Assembly: GCA_902774335.1 (NCBI GenBank)
Contig: CACYHW010000016.1
Location: 1-64,000 of the forward strand
Reading direction: 5' to 3'
Length of the DNA: 64,000 bases
From: an uncultured Bacteroidales bacterium
Lineage (GTDB): Bacteria > Bacteroidota > Bacteroidia > Bacteroidales > Bacteroidaceae
The notes beneath the pieces were generated by a model. The model saw only the letters and a program-made list of their open reading frames with translations, searched no databases and was not told the DNA's origin. Positions 34,588 to 43,413 of this stretch are shown here, piece after piece; the stretch's first letter is position 1, and each line of letters begins with the position of its first letter. Both the position numbers and the translations under genes were made by a program.

Positions 34588-36054
34588 TTACTTTACAACC
34601 ACCTTGCGTCCGTTGATAATGTACAATCCGGGCTCCAGTTCATGGGGCTTTCTGTCAACTCTTACACCCAGTATGGAGTAGATAACATCATCGTCCCGAG
34701 CCGGTCCGATGCGCTCCACGCCGGTGACTGGATCAAACCTGTCATCTTCAATATAAGACTCGGTGTTGCAATCCCAGTTTGATGATTGCTCATAACAGGA
34801 TATGGGATTATTGATATGTGACTGGCTGAATGTGAGCGTCTGGGGATTCCTGCTCACTACAGTATTCTTACCCAAAAGAATCCAATCATGGCACTCTTGG
34901 CCTGAAGTCTTGGGGTCCTCACCGGTCATGCTTATAACCGGATCATTCCAGGTTACATCCACAGCATACCACTTGTTGTCATTCATCATCACCTCATTCC
35001 ACATATGAGGCTCAGCCTGGTCGCCCACATAACTGAATGCGTCACCTGCCGCCAGTATGCAGGGAATGCCCAACTTGTCGCACAGGACCTTGAATGCACG
35101 GGAATACCCCTCACATATAGGACCGCTCTCGCCGTTGGTGCCGCGCAATGCGGATATGGGACTAAGTACAACCAGAGGGAAATCACCGGTCTCAAAGGCC
35201 GAACTGTAAGCGTTGTTTCGGGTGAGCCAATCGTTCAGATACACTATCTGGTCATAACGGGAAGTGTTGGGTATATTGGACAGAATACTGTCTATCAATC
35301 CGTTGTACTCTTCGACTCCGGCACTTACCGCTCCGGGGGATCTGTATTCCTGTATCCTGAAGTCAAAATTATTTGCCTTGAGTAAGAACAGAGAATTGCT
35401 GGTGTACTCTAATGAGTCGCGGCCGGGCGCGTGCAGGAATCCATATTTGTAACTGAAATTACCAATGTAATTGGTGGTATTTCCAATCCAGAAAGCCTCC
35501 GGCAAATCATAAGAGATGCACATGTCAACGTAGTTAAGGAAGGACTCTGTTTCGGGGATGATATGTTCGTTATAGTCCTTTACCAATGCGTTCATGGCAT
35601 ACTGACCCAAGGCATCGGGATTACCGGCTATATCCTCCGGGACAGTATATTCAATCTTTCTGGTTACTGACAAAACCGGTAGGTATACCGATCCCGATTG
35701 ATCTGTCACGGTATTGACCGGATCATTATCGGGGTCCGACAGGCAGTTGCTGCCTCCGTCAAGCACCTGTTGGGCCAGAGCCATGTACCGGTCGTAGAAT
35801 TGGCGCACATTGTCGGGAAGATAGTTGATGCGGTCTATCCAAAGAGTCTTGCCGCCGGTAACGGAAATGCCTCGGCGGGTCATAGTCCTTAATATATCGC
35901 TGTCAGACTTTTGGCTTTTGTCACGCATCAGATCCCTTAAATCAAAAGAGTAGGGTTGGGTGGTGAAAGAGCCATGATAGGTCTGGGCAAAAACACAAGA
36001 CGGAAGCAGCAGCATGACTGCTGCAACCGTCTTGCGTAAAGTTGATATAATCAT
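34588..36054 (-). CDS. secreted transglutaminase-like protein with sorting-type C-terminus
   Basis: The 488-residue protein has a signal peptide (cleavage near VFA-QT). The papain-like transglutaminase core lies at about 320-400: the Cys in GPICEGYSRAFKVLCDKLGIP, the His in EPHMWNEVMM and the Asp in WYAVDVTWNDP. It is of the bacterial transglutaminase/kyphoscoliosis-peptidase type, probably a protease or peptide cross-linker in the envelope. The last 30 residues (IYSILGVRVD...GLYIINGRKVVVK) resemble the tail of the secreted phosphatase. Its ATG is 8 bp after the trpB2 stop, so it may be read through from the trpB2 promoter. Confidence 0.85.
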   Translation of the reverse strand: MIISTLRKTVAAVMLLLPSCVFAQTYHGSFTTQPYSFDLRDLMRDKSQKSDSDILRTMTRRGISVTGGKTLWIDRINYLPDNVRQFYDRYMALAQQVLDGGSNCLSDPDNDPVNTVTDQSGSVYLPVLSVTRKIEYTVPEDIAGNPDALGQYAMNALVKDYNEHIIPETESFLNYVDMCISYDLPEAFWIGNTTNYIGNFSYKYGFLHAPGRDSLEYTSNSLFLLKANNFDFRIQEYRSPGAVSAGVEEYNGLIDSILSNIPNTSRYDQIVYLNDWLTRNNAYSSAFETGDFPLVVLSPISALRGTNGESGPICEGYSRAFKVLCDKLGIPCILAAGDAFSYVGDQAEPHMWNEVMMNDNKWYAVDVTWNDPVISMTGEDPKTSGQECHDWILLGKNTVVSRNPQTLTFSQSHINNPISCYEQSSNWDCNTESYIEDDRFDPVTGVERIGPARDDDVIYSILGVRVDRKPHELEPGLYIINGRKVVVK

Positions 36055-36062
36055 ATCAATGT

Positions 36063-37427
36063 TTATTTATTCAGTGCATCAGCCGATGCCATATACTTGG
36101 CAAGCTCCTCGTCGCTCAGGCGGAAATCGGGCAGATCGCCGGCCAGATACTGGTCGTAAGCCGACATATCTACGAATCCGTGACCTGACAGGTTGAACAG
36201 GATAGTCTTCTGCTCGCCGGTCTCCTTGCACTTGAGGGCCTCGCGTACAGTAGCAGCGATAGCGTGGCAGGACTCGGGAGCGGGGATGATACCCTCGGTC
36301 TGGGCAAACAGCACGCCAGCCTTGAATGACTCGTTCTGCTCAATGTCAACAGCCTCCATGTAGCCGTCCTTCATAAGCTGTGAAAGCACAACACCTGCAC
36401 CGTGATAACGCAGACCGCCGGCGTGGATGGTAGCGGGCTTGAATGTGTGACCCAGAGTATACATAGGCAGCAGCGGAGTCATACCTGACTCATCACCAAA
36501 GTCATACTCGAACTTACCGCGGGTAAGCTTGGGGCATGAAGCCGGCTCGGCAGCAATGTAACGTGTCTTCTTACCCTCCTTGATGGTGTGACGCATGAAC
36601 GGCAGAGCCAGACCGCAGAAGTTTGAACCACCGCCAAAGCAGGCGATTACGATATCAGGATACTCACCTGTCATCTCCATCTGCTTCTCAGCCTCAAGGC
36701 CTATTACGGTCTGATGCATGCACACGTGGTTCAGAACCGAACCCAGAGCGTACTTGCAGTTAGGAGTGGTAACAGCCAGCTCGATAGCCTCGGAGATAGC
36801 GCAACCCAGTGAACCCTGATCGTTGGGGTTGACAGTAAGGATATCCTTACCGGCGCGGGTTGACATAGAGGGTGAGGGAGTGATGGCAGCACCGAATGTC
36901 TGCATGATCGAACGGCGGTAAGGCTTCTGGTTGTAGCTGGCCTTAACCATATATACAGCGCAGTCAATGCCGAACTTCTTGGTGGCATATGAGAGAGCGC
37001 CGCCCCACTGACCGGCACCTGTCTCGGTGGTCAGGTTGGTGATACCCTGCTTCTTGGCATAGTAAGCCTGTGCCAGAGCCGAGTTCAGCTTGTGTGAACC
37101 AGCAGGTGATACGCTCTCGTTCTTGAAGTAGATGTGTGCGGGAGTTCCCAGAGCCTCCTCAAGCTCATAAGCACGTACCAGCGGGGTGCAGCGGTATGAA
37201 GCGTACTGCTGACGGATATCCTCAGGTATCTCGATCCACTCATCCTTCTGGTTGAGCTCCTGGTTGGCGCACTCCTCCACAAAGATGGGGTACAGATCCT
37301 CGGGCTTGAGCGGCTGGCGTGTGCCGGGATGGAGGAAAGGCAGAGGTTTGTTGGGCATGACGGCCTGGATGTTGAACCAAGCCTTTGGAATTTCACTCTC
37401 AGCAAGCAAATACTTTTTCTGTTTCAT
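36063..37427 (-). CDS. trpB: tryptophan synthase beta-like protein (TrpB2)
   Basis: The 454-residue PLP enzyme condenses indole with serine. The PLP Lys is Lys113 in SPAGSHKLNSALAQA; the substrate motif ETGAGQWGGALSYA, phosphate loop ACFGGGSNFCGLA and the C-terminal NLSGHGFVDMSAYD follow. The N-terminal extension and length mark the TrpB2 class, which works without TrpA and salvages free indole. It stands outside a trp operon and is preceded by a leader with a Trp-codon peptide and competing hairpins. Confidence 0.95.
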   Translation of the reverse strand: MKQKKYLLAESEIPKAWFNIQAVMPNKPLPFLHPGTRQPLKPEDLYPIFVEECANQELNQKDEWIEIPEDIRQQYASYRCTPLVRAYELEEALGTPAHIYFKNESVSPAGSHKLNSALAQAYYAKKQGITNLTTETGAGQWGGALSYATKKFGIDCAVYMVKASYNQKPYRRSIMQTFGAAITPSPSMSTRAGKDILTVNPNDQGSLGCAISEAIELAVTTPNCKYALGSVLNHVCMHQTVIGLEAEKQMEMTGEYPDIVIACFGGGSNFCGLALPFMRHTIKEGKKTRYIAAEPASCPKLTRGKFEYDFGDESGMTPLLPMYTLGHTFKPATIHAGGLRYHGAGVVLSQLMKDGYMEAVDIEQNESFKAGVLFAQTEGIIPAPESCHAIAATVREALKCKETGEQKTILFNLSGHGFVDMSAYDQYLAGDLPDFRLSDEELAKYMASADALNK

Positions 37428-37475
37428 AGTTGAAAGGTTTAATAGGTTTATTATTAATCAATATTTATTCTTTTC

Positions 37476-37515
37476 ATAAAAGTTTCGGGCCTCGTCGCAG
37501 TTGCGGCAAGGCCCG
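37476..37515 (-). terminator. trpB2 attenuator hairpin
   Basis: In the minus-strand transcript CGGGCCU and AGGCCCG close a 30-base stem-loop (37486-37515) whose upper part UGCCGCA/UGCGACG pairs with one mismatch. It is followed by AAACUUUUAU, a modest U-tract. Its 3' half holds CUGCGAC (37494-37500), which can pair instead with GUCGUAG (37550-37556) next to the leader-peptide stop. Confidence 0.65.
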
Positions 37516-37556
37516 ATATATTGTCTAATACATACAGAGCGTCAACCTCCTACGAC

Positions 37557-37607
37557 TTAGTTCAGTTGTAAGGGCTGCCACCACCAATATGTATTGTTTC
37601 CAGTCAT
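37557..37607 (-). CDS. trpB2 leader peptide with three consecutive Trp codons
   Basis: ATG at 37607, stop TAA at 37557-37559; the peptide is MTGNNTYWWWQPLQLN. Trp codons occupy 37578-37586. Three consecutive rare Trp codons in a 16-codon frame, between a good promoter and an attenuator-like hairpin before a Trp-synthesis gene, is the classical trp-leader design. A ribosome stalled there would leave the antiterminator segment (37550-37556) free; a ribosome at the stop codon would cover it. Confidence 0.8.
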   Translation of the reverse strand: MTGNNTYWWWQPLQLN

Positions 37608-37626
37608 TGTTTAAACTTAACGGATG

Positions 37627-37634
37627 CAAATATA
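37627..37634 (-). promoter_or_regulatory. -7 promoter box of the trpB2 leader
   Basis: Minus-strand TATATTTG, full consensus, with CAAA (a TTTG on the minus strand, 37658-37661) 23 bases upstream. Transcription would start about 15 bases before the leader-peptide ATG. Confidence 0.6.
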
Positions 37635-37738
37635 TGAACTCATTTTAATACATCCATCAAAAAAACGGATTTTTTTCATAACAAATCCCGCACCCCCTCG
37701 TCTATAGGTCGTAAACAGCAAACAAAATCTCAAACAAT

Positions 37739-38545
37739 ATGAAAACAAGATCATTCTTAGTCTACGCCTTATGCGCGTTACTGCAGTCCTGCAACATGGT
37801 CGATGCCCAGGTCATCTGGCTCACCAACCGCAACATGGACTTTACCGACTGTGACAGCGAGGAACGCACCGTACGTTCCTTCAACGCCGTCAGCAACTCT
37901 GCTCCCTTTGACCTTGTATTTGTGCAGGCCCCCCAGCAGTCAGTAATCGTGGAGGGCGATAAGGAGTTCTTTGACCGCATCCACACCAACGTAGTGCGCG
38001 GCACCCTTGAGGTAACAATGGACCGCGGCCGATACCGCAACGTCCGTCTGCGCGTGCTAGTAACCAGCCCCGACGTCGAGATGCTTGCCATGTACGGCAG
38101 CGGCGATCTGTTCTGCAATTCCGATATCGAAACCGACGGCGACCTGATAATCCGCATGTCTGGCAGCGGCGACCTCAATACACAAGCCGTCACCTGCGCC
38201 AGCCTCAAAGCCAGCGTAGCCGGCAGCGGCGACCTTAACATCCCCGAAATCAAGTGCAAGGGCAGGGCCGATATCTCAGTAGCCGGCAGCGGCGACTACC
38301 GCTCCAACCTTATCGAGGCCGGAAGCCTGAGCGCCTCACTTGCCGGCAGCGGCGATATCCGTGTGAACCAGATAGTTGTTGACGACGAGCTCCAGGCCAG
38401 CGTAGCCGGCAGCGGCGATATCCGCATGAACGGCCGTGCAGCCTTTGTGAGCGCCAAGGTTGTAGGCAGCGGCGATATCTCCGGCGATATGAACTACGAG
38501 CACATCAGCAAGAGCAAGGCCGGCTCCGGTTCAATCTCATGGTAA
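37739..38545 (+). CDS. DUF2807 (GIN-domain) envelope protein
   Basis: The 268-residue protein has an N-terminal signal with LLQSC (about 14-18), possibly a lipobox. The body is a right-handed beta-helix of the DUF2807 type: GSGD recurs at residues 120, 142, 162, 183, 203, 224 and 243, with a final GSGS at 262, a spacing of 19-22. FNAVSNSAPFDLVFVQ is the family's usual entry. These proteins are exported and often near anti-sigma or adhesion genes; function unknown. Confidence 0.85.
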   Translation: MKTRSFLVYALCALLQSCNMVDAQVIWLTNRNMDFTDCDSEERTVRSFNAVSNSAPFDLVFVQAPQQSVIVEGDKEFFDRIHTNVVRGTLEVTMDRGRYRNVRLRVLVTSPDVEMLAMYGSGDLFCNSDIETDGDLIIRMSGSGDLNTQAVTCASLKASVAGSGDLNIPEIKCKGRADISVAGSGDYRSNLIEAGSLSASLAGSGDIRVNQIVVDDELQASVAGSGDIRMNGRAAFVSAKVVGSGDISGDMNYEHISKSKAGSGSISW

Positions 38546-38635
38546 ACAGCATAACAGCAAATGGTAATACAATTGGGTTTATATAGTTTTAGTAAGGACT
38601 CATAATTACTGGAAAAGGACTTTTAATTAGGAAAA

Positions 38636-38678
38636 CAAAAAAGAAAGAATGGCGGTCTCCGTGAGGACACCGCCATTC
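38636..38678 (-). terminator. terminator downstream of the CotH gene
   Basis: AATGGCGGTCTCC/GGACACCGCCATT stem (38648-38677) followed on the minus strand by CTTTCTTTTTTG. Confidence 0.75.
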
Positions 38679-38700
38679 GGCATTTATATAGGCTTTCGTA

Positions 38701-41310
38701 TTATCTCAGGCCGTTAATGTTCTCGTCCAGCCAGTCATAACGTGCCCAGAATCCCTGGATCATGCGGCTTATCGCGTAGTCAAAGGATCCGCGGTCGTTG
38801 TTCTGGGTGTTGCTTGTCTTGTCAAACCACAGGATGCGGTTGAACCTCTCAGACTCACGGATGCTGTCGGCCATCAGCTCAATGTACTGCGGAAGCTCGG
38901 CGAACTTGACCTTAAGCACGTTCCAGCGGGCAATCAGAGAATCCCTGAACTCCGGATCCTGGAGCATAGTCTCAAAGTAGTAACGGCCCGAGCCGGTCTT
39001 GGCGCCGGTCTTGAGCATAGCCCAGTTCTTGGTCAGATCCACACCGTTTTCATAGCAGGTAGGCATGAATGTGTGGTAGTCAAAGTCCCAAACCGGACCA
39101 AAGCAGAACTTACCGCCAGTGTGGGTCTGGTCCATATAGAGATATGTGCTGTGAGGGCCGTTCGAGGGCCATGTGTTGTAAGAGTCATGGTTCATAGTCA
39201 TCTCCTGGATCAGAGCAAAGTCTATTGCGGTGTTCACGTCAATATAGTCGCGGTACTTCCTTTCATAGAACTGCTGCCTGTCGCTAAGAGACTTCTCCAT
39301 CTCGTTAATCTTGCCCTGGAGATACTGGAATGCCGGATGTCCGGATGTAATCACGCTTTCGTCCTCCAACTCGTCCGGATCCTTGAACATATAAGGCAGA
39401 TTGTAATATTGCGAGTAGAATCCGGGATCCTTATTGCCGTCATAGTTGTAATAGGTGTCAATCTCCATAAAGAATCCGCCCTGTGAGGGATCCGTCAGGT
39501 TGGGGGCATCAATGTTAATGCGGTCGTCGTCAATCTTGGGAGCCTCGCACAGATAGTAGTTACCGCGGTGCTCGCCGTTGATTACCAACTCTACAAAACG
39601 TCCGCTGACGGTGTAGGGCAGGTTGGTCTGACGTGACAGCCAGAAGGCTGCGTCGTTACGCATCAGCGTGTAATCCTTATAGTTGGCAAGCAGAATCCAG
39701 CGCTTGTGCTTTTTCATACCCAGTATCTTATGCTTGTGGTTGAGCTTGAGAGCATAAGGCTTCTTGTCGGTCTCGGTCCATGTTCCGTTACCGCGTCCGC
39801 GGATGCTCAGAGAGTCATCCTGATACTGAACCCTTCCGTCGGGATATACAATCTCAATGCTGCACTTTTCAAGCCACTGGGTCTTGCTCTTGATAGGCTT
39901 GCGGTTGCCGTCCAGATCCTTGGGAGTGGTAATCCTTACAATGGGCAGGTTGGTGTTGTTCATCACCACAGTATAATCCTTGTGCAGGTCATACTTCCAA
40001 ACCGATATGGTGATAGGCTGGGTCAGGTCCAGAGTATTATATTTAGTGGTACGGGCCTCGATGGCGCTGTCACCCACAGTCAGACGGTCACCGTTATGGC
40101 TTATTCTGAGCCTCTGTCCCTTGAAGTTGGTGGTAGCGGGCAGCACGGCCGAGAATGTCTTGGTATTTACGTCATAATACATTCTTGATATATCGTCGTC
40201 CGGACCGTAAATGTAGTTGAGCAGTCTTATGCGGTCAATCACCAACGATACCTTCTCGACGGTAAATTTTTCTGACTTCAAGCTGTAGGTGGGAGTTGTA
40301 ACCGCAACCACACCCTCATCCTTCTTTGTAGAACCGTTTGCAAAGCTCACCTGAATGGTCCAGGTGCTGTCCGGCTGGAACTCGCAAGCTCCGGTCAGGA
40401 ACTTCTCGCTGCTGGTGCAGGCGGTATCCATAATGGCAATATTCACATCCTGACCGGCGTTAAGCAGCAGGTTCCAGGGCACAGTGCGGAAACGAACCGT
40501 AGCCATACCGCCGTCCTCAAAGGCCGATACATCGCCCGATACCCTGTGCAGCTCCTTATATAAAGGCTCTTCGGCAGGAATAATCTTTACAACTAAACGG
40601 TCCGAGTACATAACCGTATCAGACTCCGTGTCCTGGAGAGCAAGCCTTATCACATCGCCCGTCTTTTCCGGGTAACGCAGTCCAACGTTGATCATCCAGG
40701 TGCTGTCCTTCTGCATCACAGGCTTGGTCATGTTAACGGGGTAGGATGTACCCAGCGTATCCACAAAGAACAGACTCACGCTGTCGCTTCCCACCAGAGT
40801 GTACGGACGTGTGCGGATAAGAATCTGAGCCGTTCCGCCCTCGTTTATCACAAACTCATCCTTAAGGTTGATGCGCATGCTCATTCCCAACTCCGGAACA
40901 AACAGCACCACATCCTGCGATATGTACTTCTTACCCGGGGCACTCACCGTAACGGTAACAATGTCACCGCTCTTGTAACCCTTGAGCAGGTCCACCTTGA
41001 GTGTCCAGAATCCGTCAACCTCCTCGATTGAGGTAATACGTGCATACTTGTAATTCACACCGGCCGTATCCGTCAGAGTCACGTCAATGTCCAGTTCCTC
41101 AGTCAGGACCCATGGAACCTGGCTGGTGCTGAATGTTACCGTAACCTTGTCATCCTCGGTTACGCTCAGTGTGTCCTGAGTAGTCTCAAAACTGAATGTC
41201 TTGTCTTCCAGGTCAAAGACCGGTTTTTCCTCCTGACAGGAGTAAAACAACGCTGCAGCAAACAGGCATACTGCAAACGTTCTGATTCCCTTGCAAATAG
41301 TTTTTCTCAT
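38701..41310 (-). CDS. large CotH-kinase-domain lipoprotein with tandem beta domains
   Basis: The 869-residue product has lipobox FYSC at about 22-25. Residues 30-340 hold three similar beta modules (each with TVTFSTSQVPWVL, AQILIRTRPYTLV or ATVRFRTVPWNLL-type strands), resembling Calx-beta/BACON-like repeats. Residues 470-860 form a CotH domain: SIRGRGNGTW, KPYALKLNHKHKILGMKKHKRWILLANY, GNYYLCEAPKIDDDRI and CFGPVWDFDYHTF, the last holding the metal-binding Asp. CotH proteins are atypical kinases phosphorylating secreted proteins in spore formers; a role in surface-protein modification is possible here. Confidence 0.85.
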   Translation of the reverse strand: MRKTICKGIRTFAVCLFAAALFYSCQEEKPVFDLEDKTFSFETTQDTLSVTEDDKVTVTFSTSQVPWVLTEELDIDVTLTDTAGVNYKYARITSIEEVDGFWTLKVDLLKGYKSGDIVTVTVSAPGKKYISQDVVLFVPELGMSMRINLKDEFVINEGGTAQILIRTRPYTLVGSDSVSLFFVDTLGTSYPVNMTKPVMQKDSTWMINVGLRYPEKTGDVIRLALQDTESDTVMYSDRLVVKIIPAEEPLYKELHRVSGDVSAFEDGGMATVRFRTVPWNLLLNAGQDVNIAIMDTACTSSEKFLTGACEFQPDSTWTIQVSFANGSTKKDEGVVAVTTPTYSLKSEKFTVEKVSLVIDRIRLLNYIYGPDDDISRMYYDVNTKTFSAVLPATTNFKGQRLRISHNGDRLTVGDSAIEARTTKYNTLDLTQPITISVWKYDLHKDYTVVMNNTNLPIVRITTPKDLDGNRKPIKSKTQWLEKCSIEIVYPDGRVQYQDDSLSIRGRGNGTWTETDKKPYALKLNHKHKILGMKKHKRWILLANYKDYTLMRNDAAFWLSRQTNLPYTVSGRFVELVINGEHRGNYYLCEAPKIDDDRINIDAPNLTDPSQGGFFMEIDTYYNYDGNKDPGFYSQYYNLPYMFKDPDELEDESVITSGHPAFQYLQGKINEMEKSLSDRQQFYERKYRDYIDVNTAIDFALIQEMTMNHDSYNTWPSNGPHSTYLYMDQTHTGGKFCFGPVWDFDYHTFMPTCYENGVDLTKNWAMLKTGAKTGSGRYYFETMLQDPEFRDSLIARWNVLKVKFAELPQYIELMADSIRESERFNRILWFDKTSNTQNNDRGSFDYAISRMIQGFWARYDWLDENINGLR

Positions 41311-41490
41311 AGCGGCTGCAAATTAACAACTTTTAGTTGGGAAAAAGGATACACAAATTCTTAAAAATACGTTTTAGAATAAATACTGAGGAAAAAATGA
41401 TGGGAGGAACAGCAAAAGTGTGTATATTTGTGAAATTTTAAAAACAGACCGTACTAAACTGGACTTGACTATCTTCATTCTGACAGCTCT
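41311..41490. other. intergenic region before the dehydratase gene
   Basis: An AT-rich 180-bp divergent gap. Apart from TATATTTG at 41423-41430 and a weaker TTAATTTG reading towards the CotH gene, I see no repeat, hairpin or RNA gene. Confidence 0.4.
41423..41430 (+). promoter_or_regulatory. -7 promoter box of the dehydratase-rfbB unit
   Basis: TATATTTG, full consensus, 60 bases before the ATG at 41491. Confidence 0.5.
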
Positions 41491-43413
41491 ATGAAGAATT
41501 TCATTAAGAACGTAACCGAATGGTATTTTACCAGAAAGGCTATACCTTATTGGTGCATTCTGCTTATCGACAGCTTCCTTGTGCTTCTTTCAGGTTACAT
41601 AGCACTTTTCCTTACACGTAACTCTGCATTTTCTGTTCCCAGGCTCTTTCAGGCTAATACATACGGAATATTGATAAACGTGTTCCTGTACGCCATCTCG
41701 TTCAAGGTGTTCCATACATACCACGGGATAGTACGTTACTCCACGTTCCACGATCTGGCCAACATCACATCAGCCACGCTGTCAGCATCAATCGTATGCT
41801 ACGGCGTCTCCAAGCTGCTGCGTTACCTGGGCGTCACCGCAGTCATGCTGCCCAACTTCTACGGCGAGTTCGTAATCTTTGTAAGCGTGACCATGAGCAT
41901 GTTCCTGGTGCGTGTGGTAGTCAAGTTCATGTTCGAGCTTTCCCGTACCGATACCCGCACCACCAACGTCTTTATATATGGTGTCCTGGAGGGCGGTATC
42001 AGCCTGGCCAAGAGCGTATTCAACCAGGACGTCAAGCGCTACAACCTTAAAGGCTTTGTAAGCCCCAACGGTGACTTTGTAGGCCAGCGTCTGCTTGGCG
42101 TACGCGTCTATCCCGAGAACCTTCACCTGGTAGACCTCATGCAGGAGAACGATATCCGCGTCATGATGATCAGCCCGTTGCAGACCGACCATTTCCGCGA
42201 GAACCAGGAGCTCCTGAACGCACTGACCGATGCCGGCATCAAGATAATGGTCATGTCGCAGGCCGAGGAGTGGGACGGCAAGTCGCCACTGAGCCACGAG
42301 CGCATGCGTGACATCGAGATCGAGGACCTTCTGCCCCGCGATAAGATCGAGGTCGATATGGACGCCATAGGCCAGAACCTGCGCCGCAAGAAGATACTCA
42401 TAACCGGTGCCGCCGGCTCCATAGGAAGCGAGATGGTGCGTCAGATTGCCAAGTACAACCCCGCCGAGATGGTACTCATAGACCAGGCCGAGACTCCCAT
42501 GCACGATGTCCGTCTGTTCATGTCCGAGCACTATCCCAAGATCAAGTGCTACACCATTGTAGGCAGCATCACCAACAAAAAGTTTATGGAGACCATCTTC
42601 TGCACCCACCGTCCGGATTTTGTGCTCCACGCCGCAGCCTACAAGCACGTACCCATGATGGAGGACAACCCCGCTATGGCCGTGCAGAATAACATAGCCG
42701 GAACGCGCGTCATTGCGGACCTGGCCGTCAAGTATATGACCTCCAAGTTCGTGATGATATCCACCGATAAGGCCGTAAATCCCACCAACGTGATGGGTTG
42801 CTCCAAGCGTATCTGCGAGATTTACTGCCAGTCGCTCAACCAGGCCATCGTGGACGGTAAGGTAGAGGGAATAACACAGTTTGTGACCACCAGATTCGGT
42901 AACGTGCTTGGCTCCAACGGCAGTGTGATACCAATCTTCCGCGAGCAGATCAAGAACGGCGGTCCCATTACCGTGACAGACCCCGAGGTGGTACGTTACT
43001 TCATGCTCATACCGGAGGCCTGTAAGCTTGTGCTCGAGGCCGGAACCATGGGCAAGGGTGGCGAGATTTACGTGTTCGATATGGGCAAGCCCGTCAAGAT
43101 AGTCAATCTGGCCAAGCGCATGATACGTCTGAGCGGTGCCAAGGATGTCAAGATAGTCTTTACAGGACTGCGTGAGGGTGAGAAACTCTACGAGGAGGTG
43201 CTTTCATCGGCCGAGAACACTCTGCCCACCAACCATCCCAAGATCATGATTGCCAAGGTGCGCGAGTATGACTACGAGACAGCTGTGGAGAACGAGGAGC
43301 GACTGCTCAAGGAGTCGTATACGTTCAATGATATGGAGATTGTTAGGATAATGAAGGAGATTGTTCCGGAGTTTAGGAGTAATAATTCTCAGTACGAAAT
43401 ACTTGATAAGTGA
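41491..43413 (+). CDS. membrane-bound UDP-sugar 4,6-dehydratase (WbpM/PglF/FlaA1 family)
   Basis: The 640-residue protein has four membrane helices (about 20-150), a CoA-binding-like linker (160-260) and a catalytic SDR domain: GAAGSIGSE (306-314) binds NAD, STDK lies at 424-427, and Met435...Lys439 (NVMGCSKR) replaces the usual Tyr-xxx-Lys. The Met variant is the hallmark of this family, which makes UDP-4-keto-6-deoxy-GlcNAc at the start of bacillosamine, QuiNAc or FucNAc routes. Its ketosugar could feed the DegT aminotransferase at 49.3 kb. Its TGA overlaps the rfbB ATG by one base. Confidence 0.9.
   Translation: MKNFIKNVTEWYFTRKAIPYWCILLIDSFLVLLSGYIALFLTRNSAFSVPRLFQANTYGILINVFLYAISFKVFHTYHGIVRYSTFHDLANITSATLSASIVCYGVSKLLRYLGVTAVMLPNFYGEFVIFVSVTMSMFLVRVVVKFMFELSRTDTRTTNVFIYGVLEGGISLAKSVFNQDVKRYNLKGFVSPNGDFVGQRLLGVRVYPENLHLVDLMQENDIRVMMISPLQTDHFRENQELLNALTDAGIKIMVMSQAEEWDGKSPLSHERMRDIEIEDLLPRDKIEVDMDAIGQNLRRKKILITGAAGSIGSEMVRQIAKYNPAEMVLIDQAETPMHDVRLFMSEHYPKIKCYTIVGSITNKKFMETIFCTHRPDFVLHAAAYKHVPMMEDNPAMAVQNNIAGTRVIADLAVKYMTSKFVMISTDKAVNPTNVMGCSKRICEIYCQSLNQAIVDGKVEGITQFVTTRFGNVLGSNGSVIPIFREQIKNGGPITVTDPEVVRYFMLIPEACKLVLEAGTMGKGGEIYVFDMGKPVKIVNLAKRMIRLSGAKDVKIVFTGLREGEKLYEEVLSSAENTLPTNHPKIMIAKVREYDYETAVENEERLLKESYTFNDMEIVRIMKEIVPEFRSNNSQYEILDK

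Noticed and set aside
37486-37515. Simple terminator of an upstream gene
   Set aside because: No gene on the minus strand ends just upstream of it; it lies between a promoter with leader peptide and trpB2, so attenuation fits better.
41788-42648. 286-codon open frame on the minus strand
   Set aside because: Antisense shadow of the WbpM-type dehydratase, with low-complexity composition and no domain.
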